From positions 1 to 15,067 of the forward strand of contig JAHRXB010000299.1 of NCBI GenBank assembly GCA_019104905.1: a stretch of 15,067 bases of DNA, in the 5' to 3' direction. This document shows, in pieces, positions 1 through 6,953 of the stretch (its first letter is position 1; each line of letters starts with the position of its first letter). A model generated the notes under the pieces. It did not search any database. It was given only the letters and a program-made list of their open reading frames with translations, and had not been told where the DNA came from. The stretch is from Bdellovibrio sp. Lineage in GTDB: Bacteria > Bdellovibrionota > Bdellovibrionia > Bdellovibrionales > Bdellovibrionaceae. The translations under genes and the position numbers were made by a program.

Positions 1-10
1 TGTGAGAAGC

Positions 11-50
11 ACAAATAAAAAACTCAGATTCCCTTTAGAAAATCTGAGTT
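11..50 (-). terminator. Rho-independent terminator of the aro-menB operon
   Basis: A perfect 10-bp inverted repeat (21-30 with 41-50, loop 31-40) lies 30 bp past the menB stop. Read on the minus strand, the 3' arm runs into a T-rich stretch (TTTTATTTGT, 20 down to 11), the usual form of an intrinsic terminator. The plus-strand side is A-rich rather than T-rich, so the direction is clear. It closes the leftward operon. Confidence 0.85.
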
Positions 51-80
51 CAATAAAAATAATATTTTAAAAAGACTGAT

Positions 81-980
81 TTAGTAATGCCAAGGAAACT
101 TCGAAAAGTCCTTACGGCGTTTTTCAACAAACGAGTTGCGACCTTCAACCGCCTCTTCCGTCCCATAAGCAAGACGTGTTGCTTCTCCGGCAAAAAGTTG
201 TTGTCCCACCAAACCATCATCGATCAAGTTAAAACCATATTTCAACATGCGCATCGCTGTGGGAGATTTTGAATTCATCTCATAGGCCCATTCCAATGCC
301 ACCTTTTCAAGGTCCTTATGAGGAACGACTGCGTTGACCATACCCATATCAAAAGCCTCTTGGGCCGAATAGTTCCGACCTAAGAAGAAGATCTCGCGCG
401 CTCTTTTTTGCCCCACCATGCGCGCCAGATACGCCGAACCATATCCACTGTCAAAACTTGCCACGTCTGGATCTGTTTGCTTGAAAACCGCATGCTCTTG
501 ACTTGCCAATGTCAGATCGCAAACCACATGCAGGGAATGGCCCCCGCCGACCGCCCAACCCGGCACCACGGCCATCACAATTTTAGGCATGAAACGAATC
601 AAACGCTGAACTTCTAAAATGTGCAAGCGACCCAAACGAGCCAAATCCATTTTTCCAACGGCCTCTTTATCTTCGTATTTATATCCATCTTTTCCGCGAA
701 TGCGTTGATCTCCTCCGGAACAAAATGCCCATCCACCATCTTTCGGAGATGGTCCATTACCCGTGATGATCACCACCCCAACATCCGCAGAAATACGAGC
801 GTGTTCTAAAGCGGTGTACAGTTCATCGACTGTTTGTGGGCGAAACGCATTACGAACCTCAGGGCGATTGAAAGCAATTCGAACGGTCCCCTGATCTTTC
901 GCGCGATGATAAGTAATATCTTGAAACTCAAACCCAGGAACTTCCGTCCACCATTCAGGATTAAAAATATCAGAAACCAT
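81..980 (-). CDS. menB: 1,4-dihydroxy-2-naphthoyl-CoA synthase (MenB), Asp-type
   Basis: Crotonase-fold enzyme that closes the second ring of the naphthoquinone by cyclising o-succinylbenzoyl-CoA to 1,4-dihydroxy-2-naphthoyl-CoA in menaquinone synthesis; cytosolic. At 299 aa it is near the family length. Visible motifs are SGGDQ at 88-92, the oxyanion-hole stretch GWAVGGGHSLHVVCDL at 141-156, SFDSGYGS at 175-182 and the typical C-terminus DFSKFPWHY. The motif QTD (168-170) carries Asp170 where bicarbonate-dependent MenB enzymes have Gly, so this should be the bicarbonate-independent type, as in Mycobacterium. The ATG at 980 is chosen because GGGAGG lies 4 bp upstream; an in-frame GTG at 992 would start inside that ribosome-binding site. 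It is the last gene of the operon, 14 bp after aroC, and uses a product made from chorismate. Confidence 0.95.
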   Translation of the reverse strand: MVSDIFNPEWWTEVPGFEFQDITYHRAKDQGTVRIAFNRPEVRNAFRPQTVDELYTALEHARISADVGVVIITGNGPSPKDGGWAFCSGGDQRIRGKDGYKYEDKEAVGKMDLARLGRLHILEVQRLIRFMPKIVMAVVPGWAVGGGHSLHVVCDLTLASQEHAVFKQTDPDVASFDSGYGSAYLARMVGQKRAREIFFLGRNYSAQEAFDMGMVNAVVPHKDLEKVALEWAYEMNSKSPTAMRMLKYGFNLIDDGLVGQQLFAGEATRLAYGTEEAVEGRNSFVEKRRKDFSKFPWHY

Positions 981-994
981 AATTCCTCCCACCC

Positions 995-2020
995 CTATAT
1001 CCGATCCGTTTTAGCCCATAAGTAGTGGTCTGCCAACACCAACCATGTCATAGCTTCAAGCACAGGAATCGCCCGAGTCACAATACAAGGATCATGACGA
1101 CCTTTCTTGGCCACATCTAAAATAGAACTTGTGGGCTTAAAGGAAACTCGCAAAAGAATGTTTTCACCAGTAGAAATCCCCCCACGAATGCCTCCATAGG
1201 GACTTTGGGAGCTTTGATGAAACTGCGTGCCCGGCACCGACGCCGCCTCAAATCCCAAGCCCAATTCAACACCATTGGTCGCCCCAACGCTCATGAAGGC
1301 CAAAGCAAGATCCGATTTCAATTTGTGAAAAACAGGTTGGCCCAAATAAGCCGGTGGATTTTGAATTAAAATTTCAGCAACTCCCCCATGGCTATCGCCT
1401 TGCTCTTGCGCCTTCTTCAACATTTCCGCAACGTCTTGATCCCGAGAAGACGGAAAACGAGCCTGAAAAGAATCAATATATTTTTGTCCCACCTGAGATC
1501 GCTCTTCCTCACTCAAAGCAAACGAACCAATTTGAGAGGCATATCCAATGACTCGCGTCGGAGCACTGACGTGTTTCATCACCATTTGTGCAAAAGCCCC
1601 CGCCATAACCCGGGATACGGTTTCTCGCCCGGAAGAACGCCCTCCACCCCGATGATCGCTGTGACCGAACTTATTTTTCCACATATCATCGGCATGGCCC
1701 GCACGAGGCGCCGTTTTGATTTCTTTATAATCTTGAGAGCGAGCATCTTGATTTCGCACAATCACCGCAATCGGTGTTCCTAAGGTTTGCCCTTCGAAGA
1801 CGCCGCTTAAAACTTCAGGGACATCAGCCTCTTGGCGTCCTGAAACAATCTGCCCCGAACCATGATGTCCTGGACGACGGCGCTCCAATTCTTTTTTTAA
1901 AAGTACTTCATCAAATGTCACACCCGCCGGGCAACCATCAATGACAACCCCTAAGGCCGTCCCATGACTTTCACCGAAACTGGTCACAACAAAGCGTGAA
2001 CCAAACTGATTGGCACTCAT
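995..2020 (-). CDS. aroC: Chorismate synthase
   Basis: Converts 5-enolpyruvylshikimate-3-phosphate to chorismate, the last step of the shikimate pathway, using reduced FMN. The product is 341 aa, a normal length. Family signatures in order: FGESHGTALGVVIDG (15-29) with catalytic His19, RRRPGH (47-52), RAGHAD (106-111) with the second active-site His109, DHRGGGRSSGRET (122-134), the MSVGATNGVELG stretch, GGIRGGISTGE, and RHDPCIVTRAIPVLEAM near the C-terminus. The ATG at 2020 overlaps the stop of the preceding fusion gene as ATGA, and GAGGAG lies upstream inside that gene's end, so translation is probably coupled. Start codons further upstream would lie deep in the previous gene and add non-family sequence. 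Confidence 0.96.
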   Translation of the reverse strand: MSANQFGSRFVVTSFGESHGTALGVVIDGCPAGVTFDEVLLKKELERRRPGHHGSGQIVSGRQEADVPEVLSGVFEGQTLGTPIAVIVRNQDARSQDYKEIKTAPRAGHADDMWKNKFGHSDHRGGGRSSGRETVSRVMAGAFAQMVMKHVSAPTRVIGYASQIGSFALSEEERSQVGQKYIDSFQARFPSSRDQDVAEMLKKAQEQGDSHGGVAEILIQNPPAYLGQPVFHKLKSDLALAFMSVGATNGVELGLGFEAASVPGTQFHQSSQSPYGGIRGGISTGENILLRVSFKPTSSILDVAKKGRHDPCIVTRAIPVLEAMTWLVLADHYLWAKTDRI

Positions 2021-3843
2021 GACTGCTCCTCGCACTGACGCCAGAAGACCCTCTGGCCTTGGGCTTGTGCGATAAACATCACAAGACCCGATTGATAATT
2101 CGCTCCACATTTTTGGGCATACTCACGCCCCTGGGAATCCTCTTTATAGTTCAAATCAAAAACCATCGTCGGCCGCCACTCCAGAGGAGGCATCACGGTC
2201 TCTGGAGATCTGGGTGCGGCCCAGATAACAATCTTAGGCTCTAACTCCAAAGCTCCGGCGCTTCCAGCCCGAGGGACCCCGGTGCGCGACGAAAAGCAGC
2301 TTGCGTGAGGCAAAGCCTTTTGAATCATCTCCAAGGTGCCACCTCCGCCCCAAACAAAAATTTCTTTTTGTAAAGGAGCAATCATCCCTACACCTTCAAT
2401 CAACTCTAGAAATCCTTGATCATCTGTGGAGGTCCCTTGCCATATTCCCTGAGCCTCATTCCAATACAAAGTATTAACCGCCTTCAGTTCCGGATGCTGA
2501 CAAAGCTTCGCCGCATTTTCTTTATGAGGAGCCGTGACCGCAGCATGAGTAAGTCCGAGGTTCTTTAAGAGCGGCAACGCCTCCACCCATTCCTCGCGCC
2601 GAACAGTGATCGCAAACACAGGCATTCTTTTTTTATGGAAAAAGTCTGAATGTTCTAGTGGCGTGAAACTATGATAGACGGGGTCCCCAAGCACGGCCGC
2701 AAAATGAGCCGTCTTATTCGGAGTCATCAGCCACCACCACAAAGACGGCTGATCACCGGCACTGCCACCATCTTCTTTCCAAAAATTGATGAACTGCTTT
2801 CCTTTTTGATAGAGACGATACCAGGCCCATAAACTTTGTTTTGAGCGTGGCAGAAAACTTCTTTTTGCCGAAGAAGCTCTTTGCCATTGATGACCCGCCT
2901 CTAGTTCAGAAAAACTTTGAACCTCAGGAGCATATTTCATATGCGCCACCTGATCTTCAAATTTTTGCCATTCCTTCAGGTAAGTTTGATCGTGCAAAGA
3001 CAGGATCAACTTTTCTTTGGGCACATGAGTTAAAACTCTTTCTGGACTTCCCAGTTCCCATGGCCAATCCACCCAAGCCACTTTATTCAAAAGTTCGATC
3101 GTTCTCTCTTGATTCCAAAAAAGATCCCATTCACGCTCTTCGCGAAACGAATAAACAAAACATTCGCTGGGCATTTCATTTAAAATTCGCTGAATCTGTT
3201 CTTCAGACAACAAATCATCACGAAGCTCAATCAATGAAATTCCCTTGTGAGAATACCTTTCCTTGAAGAGCTCCCAGCGCCTTTCCGTCAGGAAAACATC
3301 CGGCAACACCGTCAAAGCTCCCCCCACATCATGAAGGGTGTGAGTTAAAAGAGCTTTCTCAATGGCCATAGCCTGATGATGATTTTCAAACAAACCCTCG
3401 GGCATGAGGTACACTTCGTCCGCTCGGTGGCGGTAGTTTTGTTCGCGCACTTCGGCGCGTTTTATAAATTCTTCTAAAGGGGACATCTCCGGATTCAGTC
3501 GTGGCCGGTTCAGAAAAATACGCCCGTCCAAATCGGTTCGGCGTTTCACCCACAGTACTCGAACACTTTCCGGAATCACCGCGAGATCAAATCCGGCACC
3601 TAACACCAGGTACATCTCATCGTGAGGCTTTTGCAGGGTTTCCAAAAAAAGTTGTCTTTCAAGTTCTCGAAAGTAGGTTTCGCCGTGTTCTAAAAAAAGT
3701 TCTGGAATGGTTTTGCCGATTTTCTTTTCAATCTCTGCATCTAAATCAATCAACTCAACGGACACATCCCGAAGATACAACTGCAAACGCATCATCAACT
3801 CGGTCTTACCTGTTCCTCGATGTCCAACAACGGCGGTGATCAT
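2017..3843 (-). CDS. Trifunctional shikimate kinase / type I 3-dehydroquinate dehydratase / shikimate dehydrogenase
   Basis: A 608-aa fusion of three shikimate enzymes (AroK-AroD-AroE). Residues 1-170 are shikimate kinase: Walker A GHRGTGKT (7-14), LIDLDAEIE (31-39), GETYFRELE (54-62), lid RPRL (113-116). The usual shikimate-binding GGG is replaced by GAG (82-84). Residues about 175-372 match type I dehydroquinate dehydratase although divergent: ELRDD (206-210), FREERE (233-238), SLHD with His284, Schiff-base candidate Lys303, Arg343, and SAGDQ (361-365) for the family's SAPGQ. Residues about 378-608 are shikimate dehydrogenase: GDPVYHSFTP (386-395), VTAPHKEN with Lys441, KAVNTL (454-459), TSTDDQG with Asp474, nucleotide loop GGGG (499-502), SSRT, and SGLVMFIAQA near the end. 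Together they cover dehydration, reduction and phosphorylation between dehydroquinate and shikimate-3-phosphate. The ATG at 3843 overlaps the aroA stop (ATGA) and has AGGA 8 bp upstream. I see no frameshift. Confidence 0.92.
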   Translation of the reverse strand: MITAVVGHRGTGKTELMMRLQLYLRDVSVELIDLDAEIEKKIGKTIPELFLEHGETYFRELERQLFLETLQKPHDEMYLVLGAGFDLAVIPESVRVLWVKRRTDLDGRIFLNRPRLNPEMSPLEEFIKRAEVREQNYRHRADEVYLMPEGLFENHHQAMAIEKALLTHTLHDVGGALTVLPDVFLTERRWELFKERYSHKGISLIELRDDLLSEEQIQRILNEMPSECFVYSFREEREWDLFWNQERTIELLNKVAWVDWPWELGSPERVLTHVPKEKLILSLHDQTYLKEWQKFEDQVAHMKYAPEVQSFSELEAGHQWQRASSAKRSFLPRSKQSLWAWYRLYQKGKQFINFWKEDGGSAGDQPSLWWWLMTPNKTAHFAAVLGDPVYHSFTPLEHSDFFHKKRMPVFAITVRREEWVEALPLLKNLGLTHAAVTAPHKENAAKLCQHPELKAVNTLYWNEAQGIWQGTSTDDQGFLELIEGVGMIAPLQKEIFVWGGGGTLEMIQKALPHASCFSSRTGVPRAGSAGALELEPKIVIWAAPRSPETVMPPLEWRPTMVFDLNYKEDSQGREYAQKCGANYQSGLVMFIAQAQGQRVFWRQCEEQS

Positions 3844-5015
3844 GGTGTGAGTCCTATCATGCCCCAAAACTCTGGGAAGCTTTTATTAATGGCCTGGGGC
3901 TCTTCGATCCGAAACTCGTGCCCCTTTAACTTCATCAGCGCCGCCGCCATGACCATGCGGTGGTCTTTATCAGGATGAAAGCGACCGCCATGCACTAAAG
4001 ACTGATTGGGATTACCGTGAATAATCATACCATCAGGCAAAACTTCGTGGTCCACGCCGACCAGCTTTAATAAATCAGAAACCTTTTGAATTCGATGAGA
4101 CTCCTTTAAAGCCAGATGAGGGGCGCCATGAAGCTTCGAAACCCCTTGCGCCCAACTACAAAGGACCGCCAAAACGGGAAAAAGATCTGGCGATTGAAAG
4201 AGATCCCAATCCACTGCTTGAAGAGAGGGGCTTTTTTTTACCGTCAATTGCGAACCTTCCACAGAAAAATCCACATTCATCTTTTTAAAGATTTCTAAAA
4301 AGACCAGATCCGGTTGTGCACTTTTCTCTGGAAAGTTTTCTAGAATGACTTCACCGGCCAGAGCTCCCGCTGCCGCCATGGTGAAGGTCGAACTTAGATC
4401 AGGCTCAACAGTCCATTCAAATTTGTCGATTTTTTGCCCGGCAGGAATTAAAAATCCTTGGTGGGTCTTTTCAATTCTCATTCCTAAAGACTTCAGCATT
4501 TCAAGAGTCAGTAAAAAATAAGATTCAGAAACCTTGTCACCCACAAGTGTGAATTCCAAATCAAAATCCAAAAGCCAGGCATTTAAAACTAATGCCGAAG
4601 CATACTGACTTGATTCCGACGTATTCACCAGCAAAGGGCGAGAGGTTTTTTTCCAACCCTGACTGTCCATCACAAGCTTTTGATCCATAATACGAGCTGT
4701 GATCCCCAACTGATGTAGCAAATCCAAAAGCCCTTGCTGCGGCCGCTGCAGTAAACGAGCCGTCGCCAAAAGCTCATGGAAGCCTTTTTTTCGAGACGCC
4801 TTGAGAGTCATAAAACGAAAGGTCGTTCCCCCTTCGCCACAGTCAATAGCGCCCTCTCCACTTAGCTGAGCAAGCCCCTGGCGCATAAACCGAACATCAT
4901 CACACTCGGAGTCCCCATGAAGAATCAACTGAGGAAAATAACTTTTCACAATCAAGGCGCGATTAAACACCGATTTAGATCCCGGAATTTCGCCTTGAAA
5001 ATGAAATTTAGCCAT
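3840..5015 (-). CDS. aroA: 3-phosphoshikimate 1-carboxyvinyltransferase (EPSP synthase)
   Basis: Transfers enolpyruvyl from phosphoenolpyruvate to shikimate-3-phosphate, the penultimate step to chorismate and the glyphosate target enzyme. At 391 aa it is shorter than the roughly 427 aa of E. coli. Motifs: PGSKSVFNRAL (11-21), GEGGTTFRFM (60-69) at the PEP-site loop, SSQYASAL (135-142), VEPDLSS (203-209), catalytic Asp277 in SPDLFP, KESHRI (304-309) with Glu305, and DHRMVMAAAL (351-360). Two departures are visible: Glu61 where GN(A/S)GT is usual, and His307 where KESDR is usual. The start at 5015 lies within aroB (8-bp overlap) behind a GGAAGAAGAG purine tract, and the gene ends in a 4-bp overlap with the fusion gene. 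Confidence 0.95.
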   Translation of the reverse strand: MAKFHFQGEIPGSKSVFNRALIVKSYFPQLILHGDSECDDVRFMRQGLAQLSGEGAIDCGEGGTTFRFMTLKASRKKGFHELLATARLLQRPQQGLLDLLHQLGITARIMDQKLVMDSQGWKKTSRPLLVNTSESSQYASALVLNAWLLDFDLEFTLVGDKVSESYFLLTLEMLKSLGMRIEKTHQGFLIPAGQKIDKFEWTVEPDLSSTFTMAAAGALAGEVILENFPEKSAQPDLVFLEIFKKMNVDFSVEGSQLTVKKSPSLQAVDWDLFQSPDLFPVLAVLCSWAQGVSKLHGAPHLALKESHRIQKVSDLLKLVGVDHEVLPDGMIIHGNPNQSLVHGGRFHPDKDHRMVMAAALMKLKGHEFRIEEPQAINKSFPEFWGMIGLTP

Positions 5016-6060
5016 TGAGCTCTTCTTCCTTTTGACGACAGACTTCCATAAGAATTTCGTCCACGGTCACTTCTTGAATCACGCACTTCCCGGGCTTCTG
5101 AAGAAAGATAAAACGAATAGATTCTGACTTGGTCTTCTTTTTATCACTTAAAAGAAGATGTCTAAAATCTTTTAAGACGGAGACCTTCGTTTGGAGAAGT
5201 TCATCACGGACCGGAGACAAGAGATACCCCATCACCGGGGCTCGCAAAAGAGCGTCATAGTCCTTCTTGGTCATGATTTTTTTCTCAACACTCCAGCGCA
5301 GAGAAAAATCCAGACCATAATTAATCGCCACCCCGTGAGGAAGTTTGTAATAGGATTCCAAGGCGTGCCCCAAGGTGTGCCCCAGATTCAAGACATGGCG
5401 ATACCCCGTTTTTTCATGGGGATCTTTCCCCACCACCTTGTATTTAGCATCAATCGCTGACGCAAGATACTTCCACAAGACAGCGGACGACACTTCATAC
5501 TCTTTAGAGAGCTGGGACCACAGCGTCCCCCCCACGATCCAGGCAATCTTAATCAACTCGCCGAACCCCTCAAAGGCCCGTGCCTCGGGTTGTGCCATCA
5601 ATAAAGAACGAACCAAAACCGTTTTTTCGGGTGGGTGAAATGTTCCGATTTGATTTTTAGCAGCCCCGACATTCAAAGCTGTTTTTCCGCCATGGGCCGA
5701 ATCAATGGCCGCAAGCCAAGTACTGGGGATTTGCACAAGCTTCACGCCCCTCTTTAGGATGCTGGCGACAAAGCCGCCAAAATCCCCCACACTTCCGCCA
5801 CCAACCACGACTACTGTTAAACGACGACTGGAGGTGTTTTCACAAAGGCGGATGATCTTAGCAATGTGATCCGGGAACTGTTCCACCGACTTCAAGGCCT
5901 CCCCTGCCTTGACGGGATATTGCAGAGGAAACTGTTGAGCCCAATTTTTAAACGCAGGCACTTTTCGAGGAAGAATGTCGTCATAGATCAGAAGAAATTC
6001 TTCTCCAAGATCTTTGAGGCGCGGAAGTTCAGCGGTAAAGAGCAGTGTGCTTTTCTTCAT
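5008..6060 (-). CDS. aroB: 3-dehydroquinate synthase
   Basis: NAD- and metal-dependent cyclisation of DAHP to 3-dehydroquinate, the second shikimate step; cytosolic. The 350 aa match the bacterial family length. Motifs: nucleotide-binding GGGSVGDFGGFVA (87-99), QIPSTWLAAIDSAHGGKTALN (110-130) with the conserved GGK, and NQIGTFHPP (136-144). The metal ligands are expected at Glu168 (in GFGELIK), His228 (in NLGHT) and His242 (in LPHG). GKDPHEKTGYRHVLNLGHT is strongly conserved. The ATG at 6060 shares one base with the TAA of the upstream 138-aa gene (TAATG). No strong ribosome-binding site of its own is visible, only AAAGAAAC, so translation may depend on the upstream gene. Confidence 0.96.
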   Translation of the reverse strand: MKKSTLLFTAELPRLKDLGEEFLLIYDDILPRKVPAFKNWAQQFPLQYPVKAGEALKSVEQFPDHIAKIIRLCENTSSRRLTVVVVGGGSVGDFGGFVASILKRGVKLVQIPSTWLAAIDSAHGGKTALNVGAAKNQIGTFHPPEKTVLVRSLLMAQPEARAFEGFGELIKIAWIVGGTLWSQLSKEYEVSSAVLWKYLASAIDAKYKVVGKDPHEKTGYRHVLNLGHTLGHALESYYKLPHGVAINYGLDFSLRWSVEKKIMTKKDYDALLRAPVMGYLLSPVRDELLQTKVSVLKDFRHLLLSDKKKTKSESIRFIFLQKPGKCVIQEVTVDEILMEVCRQKEEELNG

Positions 6061-6476
6061 TATTTTGTTTCTTTAAATTCAGCTTTTGCTTTTTCATAGG
6101 ATTCGGATAATGAATCCCAGGCCTTGCTCATGCCAGCTTTCATTTCGCTCCAAGCTTTCCCAGAACTTTTCTTTAGTTTCGCAAGATCCTTTTTCATTTC
6201 GTTTTGCTTTTTTTCAAGCGCCTTGATTTGTTCTTTCATTTCGCTTTTTGCTTCACCGGTTTTTTCGGATGCGGACTTCTTCAGTTCGGCAATTTCAGAT
6301 TTGAGATCAGCCAGCTTCACTTCCATATCTTTTTGGAATTGTTCTTTTTGTTCCTTGGAGTAGTCGGCTGCGGCAGATACAGCTTCGCCGGTCTTTTGTT
6401 GGACTTCTTCTTTTGTAGTCGCGAAAGAGCTGAATGAGAAAGAAAGAGCGATAGCGGATAGGACAAGAAATTTCAT
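6060..6476 (-). CDS. Small exported coiled-coil protein, unknown function
   Basis: 138 aa. A clear signal peptide (MKFLVLSAIALSFSFSSFA, cleavage after Ala19) is followed by a Lys/Glu/Ala-rich, proline-free helix over the rest of the protein, so the mature form should be a long amphipathic helix or coiled coil in the periplasm. KTGEA occurs at 28-32 and again at 72-76, and AW recurs at 108-109 and 119-120, hinting at internal repetition of the kind seen in apolipoprotein- or LEA-like helices. No enzyme motif is seen. AAAGGAG lies just upstream, mostly inside a hairpin (see 6477-6503). Its stop overlaps the aroB start, so it is probably co-transcribed with the shikimate genes, an odd partner for a cytosolic pathway. 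Confidence 0.85.
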   Translation of the reverse strand: MKFLVLSAIALSFSFSSFATTKEEVQQKTGEAVSAAADYSKEQKEQFQKDMEVKLADLKSEIAELKKSASEKTGEAKSEMKEQIKALEKKQNEMKKDLAKLKKSSGKAWSEMKAGMSKAWDSLSESYEKAKAEFKETK

Positions 6477-6503
6477 ACTGGTCTCCTTTTAACGGAGACC
6501 AGT
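6477..6503 (-). promoter_or_regulatory. Hairpin masking the ribosome-binding site of the 138-aa gene
   Basis: Perfect 10-bp inverted repeat ACTGGTCTCC / GGAGACCAGT with a 7-nt loop. On the minus-strand mRNA the 3' arm contains the GGAG of the ribosome-binding site, and the ATG follows one base after the stem. No T-tract follows, so it does not look like a terminator of the gene before it. Control of translation is inferred, not shown. Confidence 0.6.
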
Positions 6504-6516
6504 TTACAACGGAGCT

Positions 6517-6837
6517 TTATTTCACTTCAAGGATATTGAGCTGCGATGGCTCATACGTGACGCTTACAGGCTTCTTGCCAGAAAGGCTCTCTTCAAGCTT
6601 CTTTCGATAGGCATCAAACTCTGCCACATCTCGTCGCAAATAATAGGAGCCCGCATTTTTGCTAAACAGAACAACCAGCCCCTCGTCATCCTCACGAATT
6701 TTTTTGACCACGTCAGAGACCTCAGAACGCTGATCAGCACTTGCCGGTGTGCGCGACTTCTTCGGGCCCGCTTCTGCCGTCGATCCCATCCCTAATGTGG
6801 TCGCCAAAATCATTGATGCTATAAGAATCCACTTCAT
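6517..6837 (-). CDS. Small exported protein, unknown function
   Basis: 106 aa with an N-terminal signal peptide (cleavage expected after Ala23, AEA|GP), giving a mature domain of about 83 aa. The first 20 mature residues are polar and probably flexible; the remainder alternates charged helix (VVKKIREDDEG) with strand-like stretches (LVVLFSKNAGSYYLRR, PVSVTYEPSQLNILEV), suggesting one small alpha/beta domain. No cysteines and no family recognised. AAAGGGG precedes the ATG at suitable spacing. It lies 40 bp upstream of the coiled-coil gene in the same direction and may share its transcript. Confidence 0.75.
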   Translation of the reverse strand: MKWILIASMILATTLGMGSTAEAGPKKSRTPASADQRSEVSDVVKKIREDDEGLVVLFSKNAGSYYLRRDVAEFDAYRKKLEESLSGKKPVSVTYEPSQLNILEVK

Positions 6838-6849
6838 GCTTATCCCCTT

Positions 6850-6942
6850 TTATTCTTCAAATGACTTCTTATCGGCACCCTGAGAACGCGCATTAACAGA
6901 CGCCCATTCAGGAAGAGCACCTGTATCAAAACAAGACAACAT
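6850..6942 (-). CDS. Possible 30-residue small ORF
   Basis: An ATG-initiated frame of 30 codons begins 11 bp after the ung stop and ends with TAA 12 bp before the next gene's ATG; that TAA directly abuts the next gene's AAAGGGG site. It begins MLSCFDTGALPEWASV and ends KKSFEE. A weak AGGT lies 9 bp upstream of the ATG. The placement would suit a leader peptide or translational coupling, but the frame is short and could be chance. No family recognised. Confidence 0.3.
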   Translation of the reverse strand: MLSCFDTGALPEWASVNARSQGADKKSFEE

Positions 6943-6953
6943 GATAAATTGAC

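Noticed and set aside
1354..1783. Long open frames on the plus strand inside aroC
   Set aside because: They are antisense to conserved chorismate synthase motifs and lack start signals.
2841..3266. 141-codon plus-strand frame inside the trifunctional gene
   Set aside because: Antisense to the dehydratase domain, no ribosome-binding site, no recognisable protein pattern.
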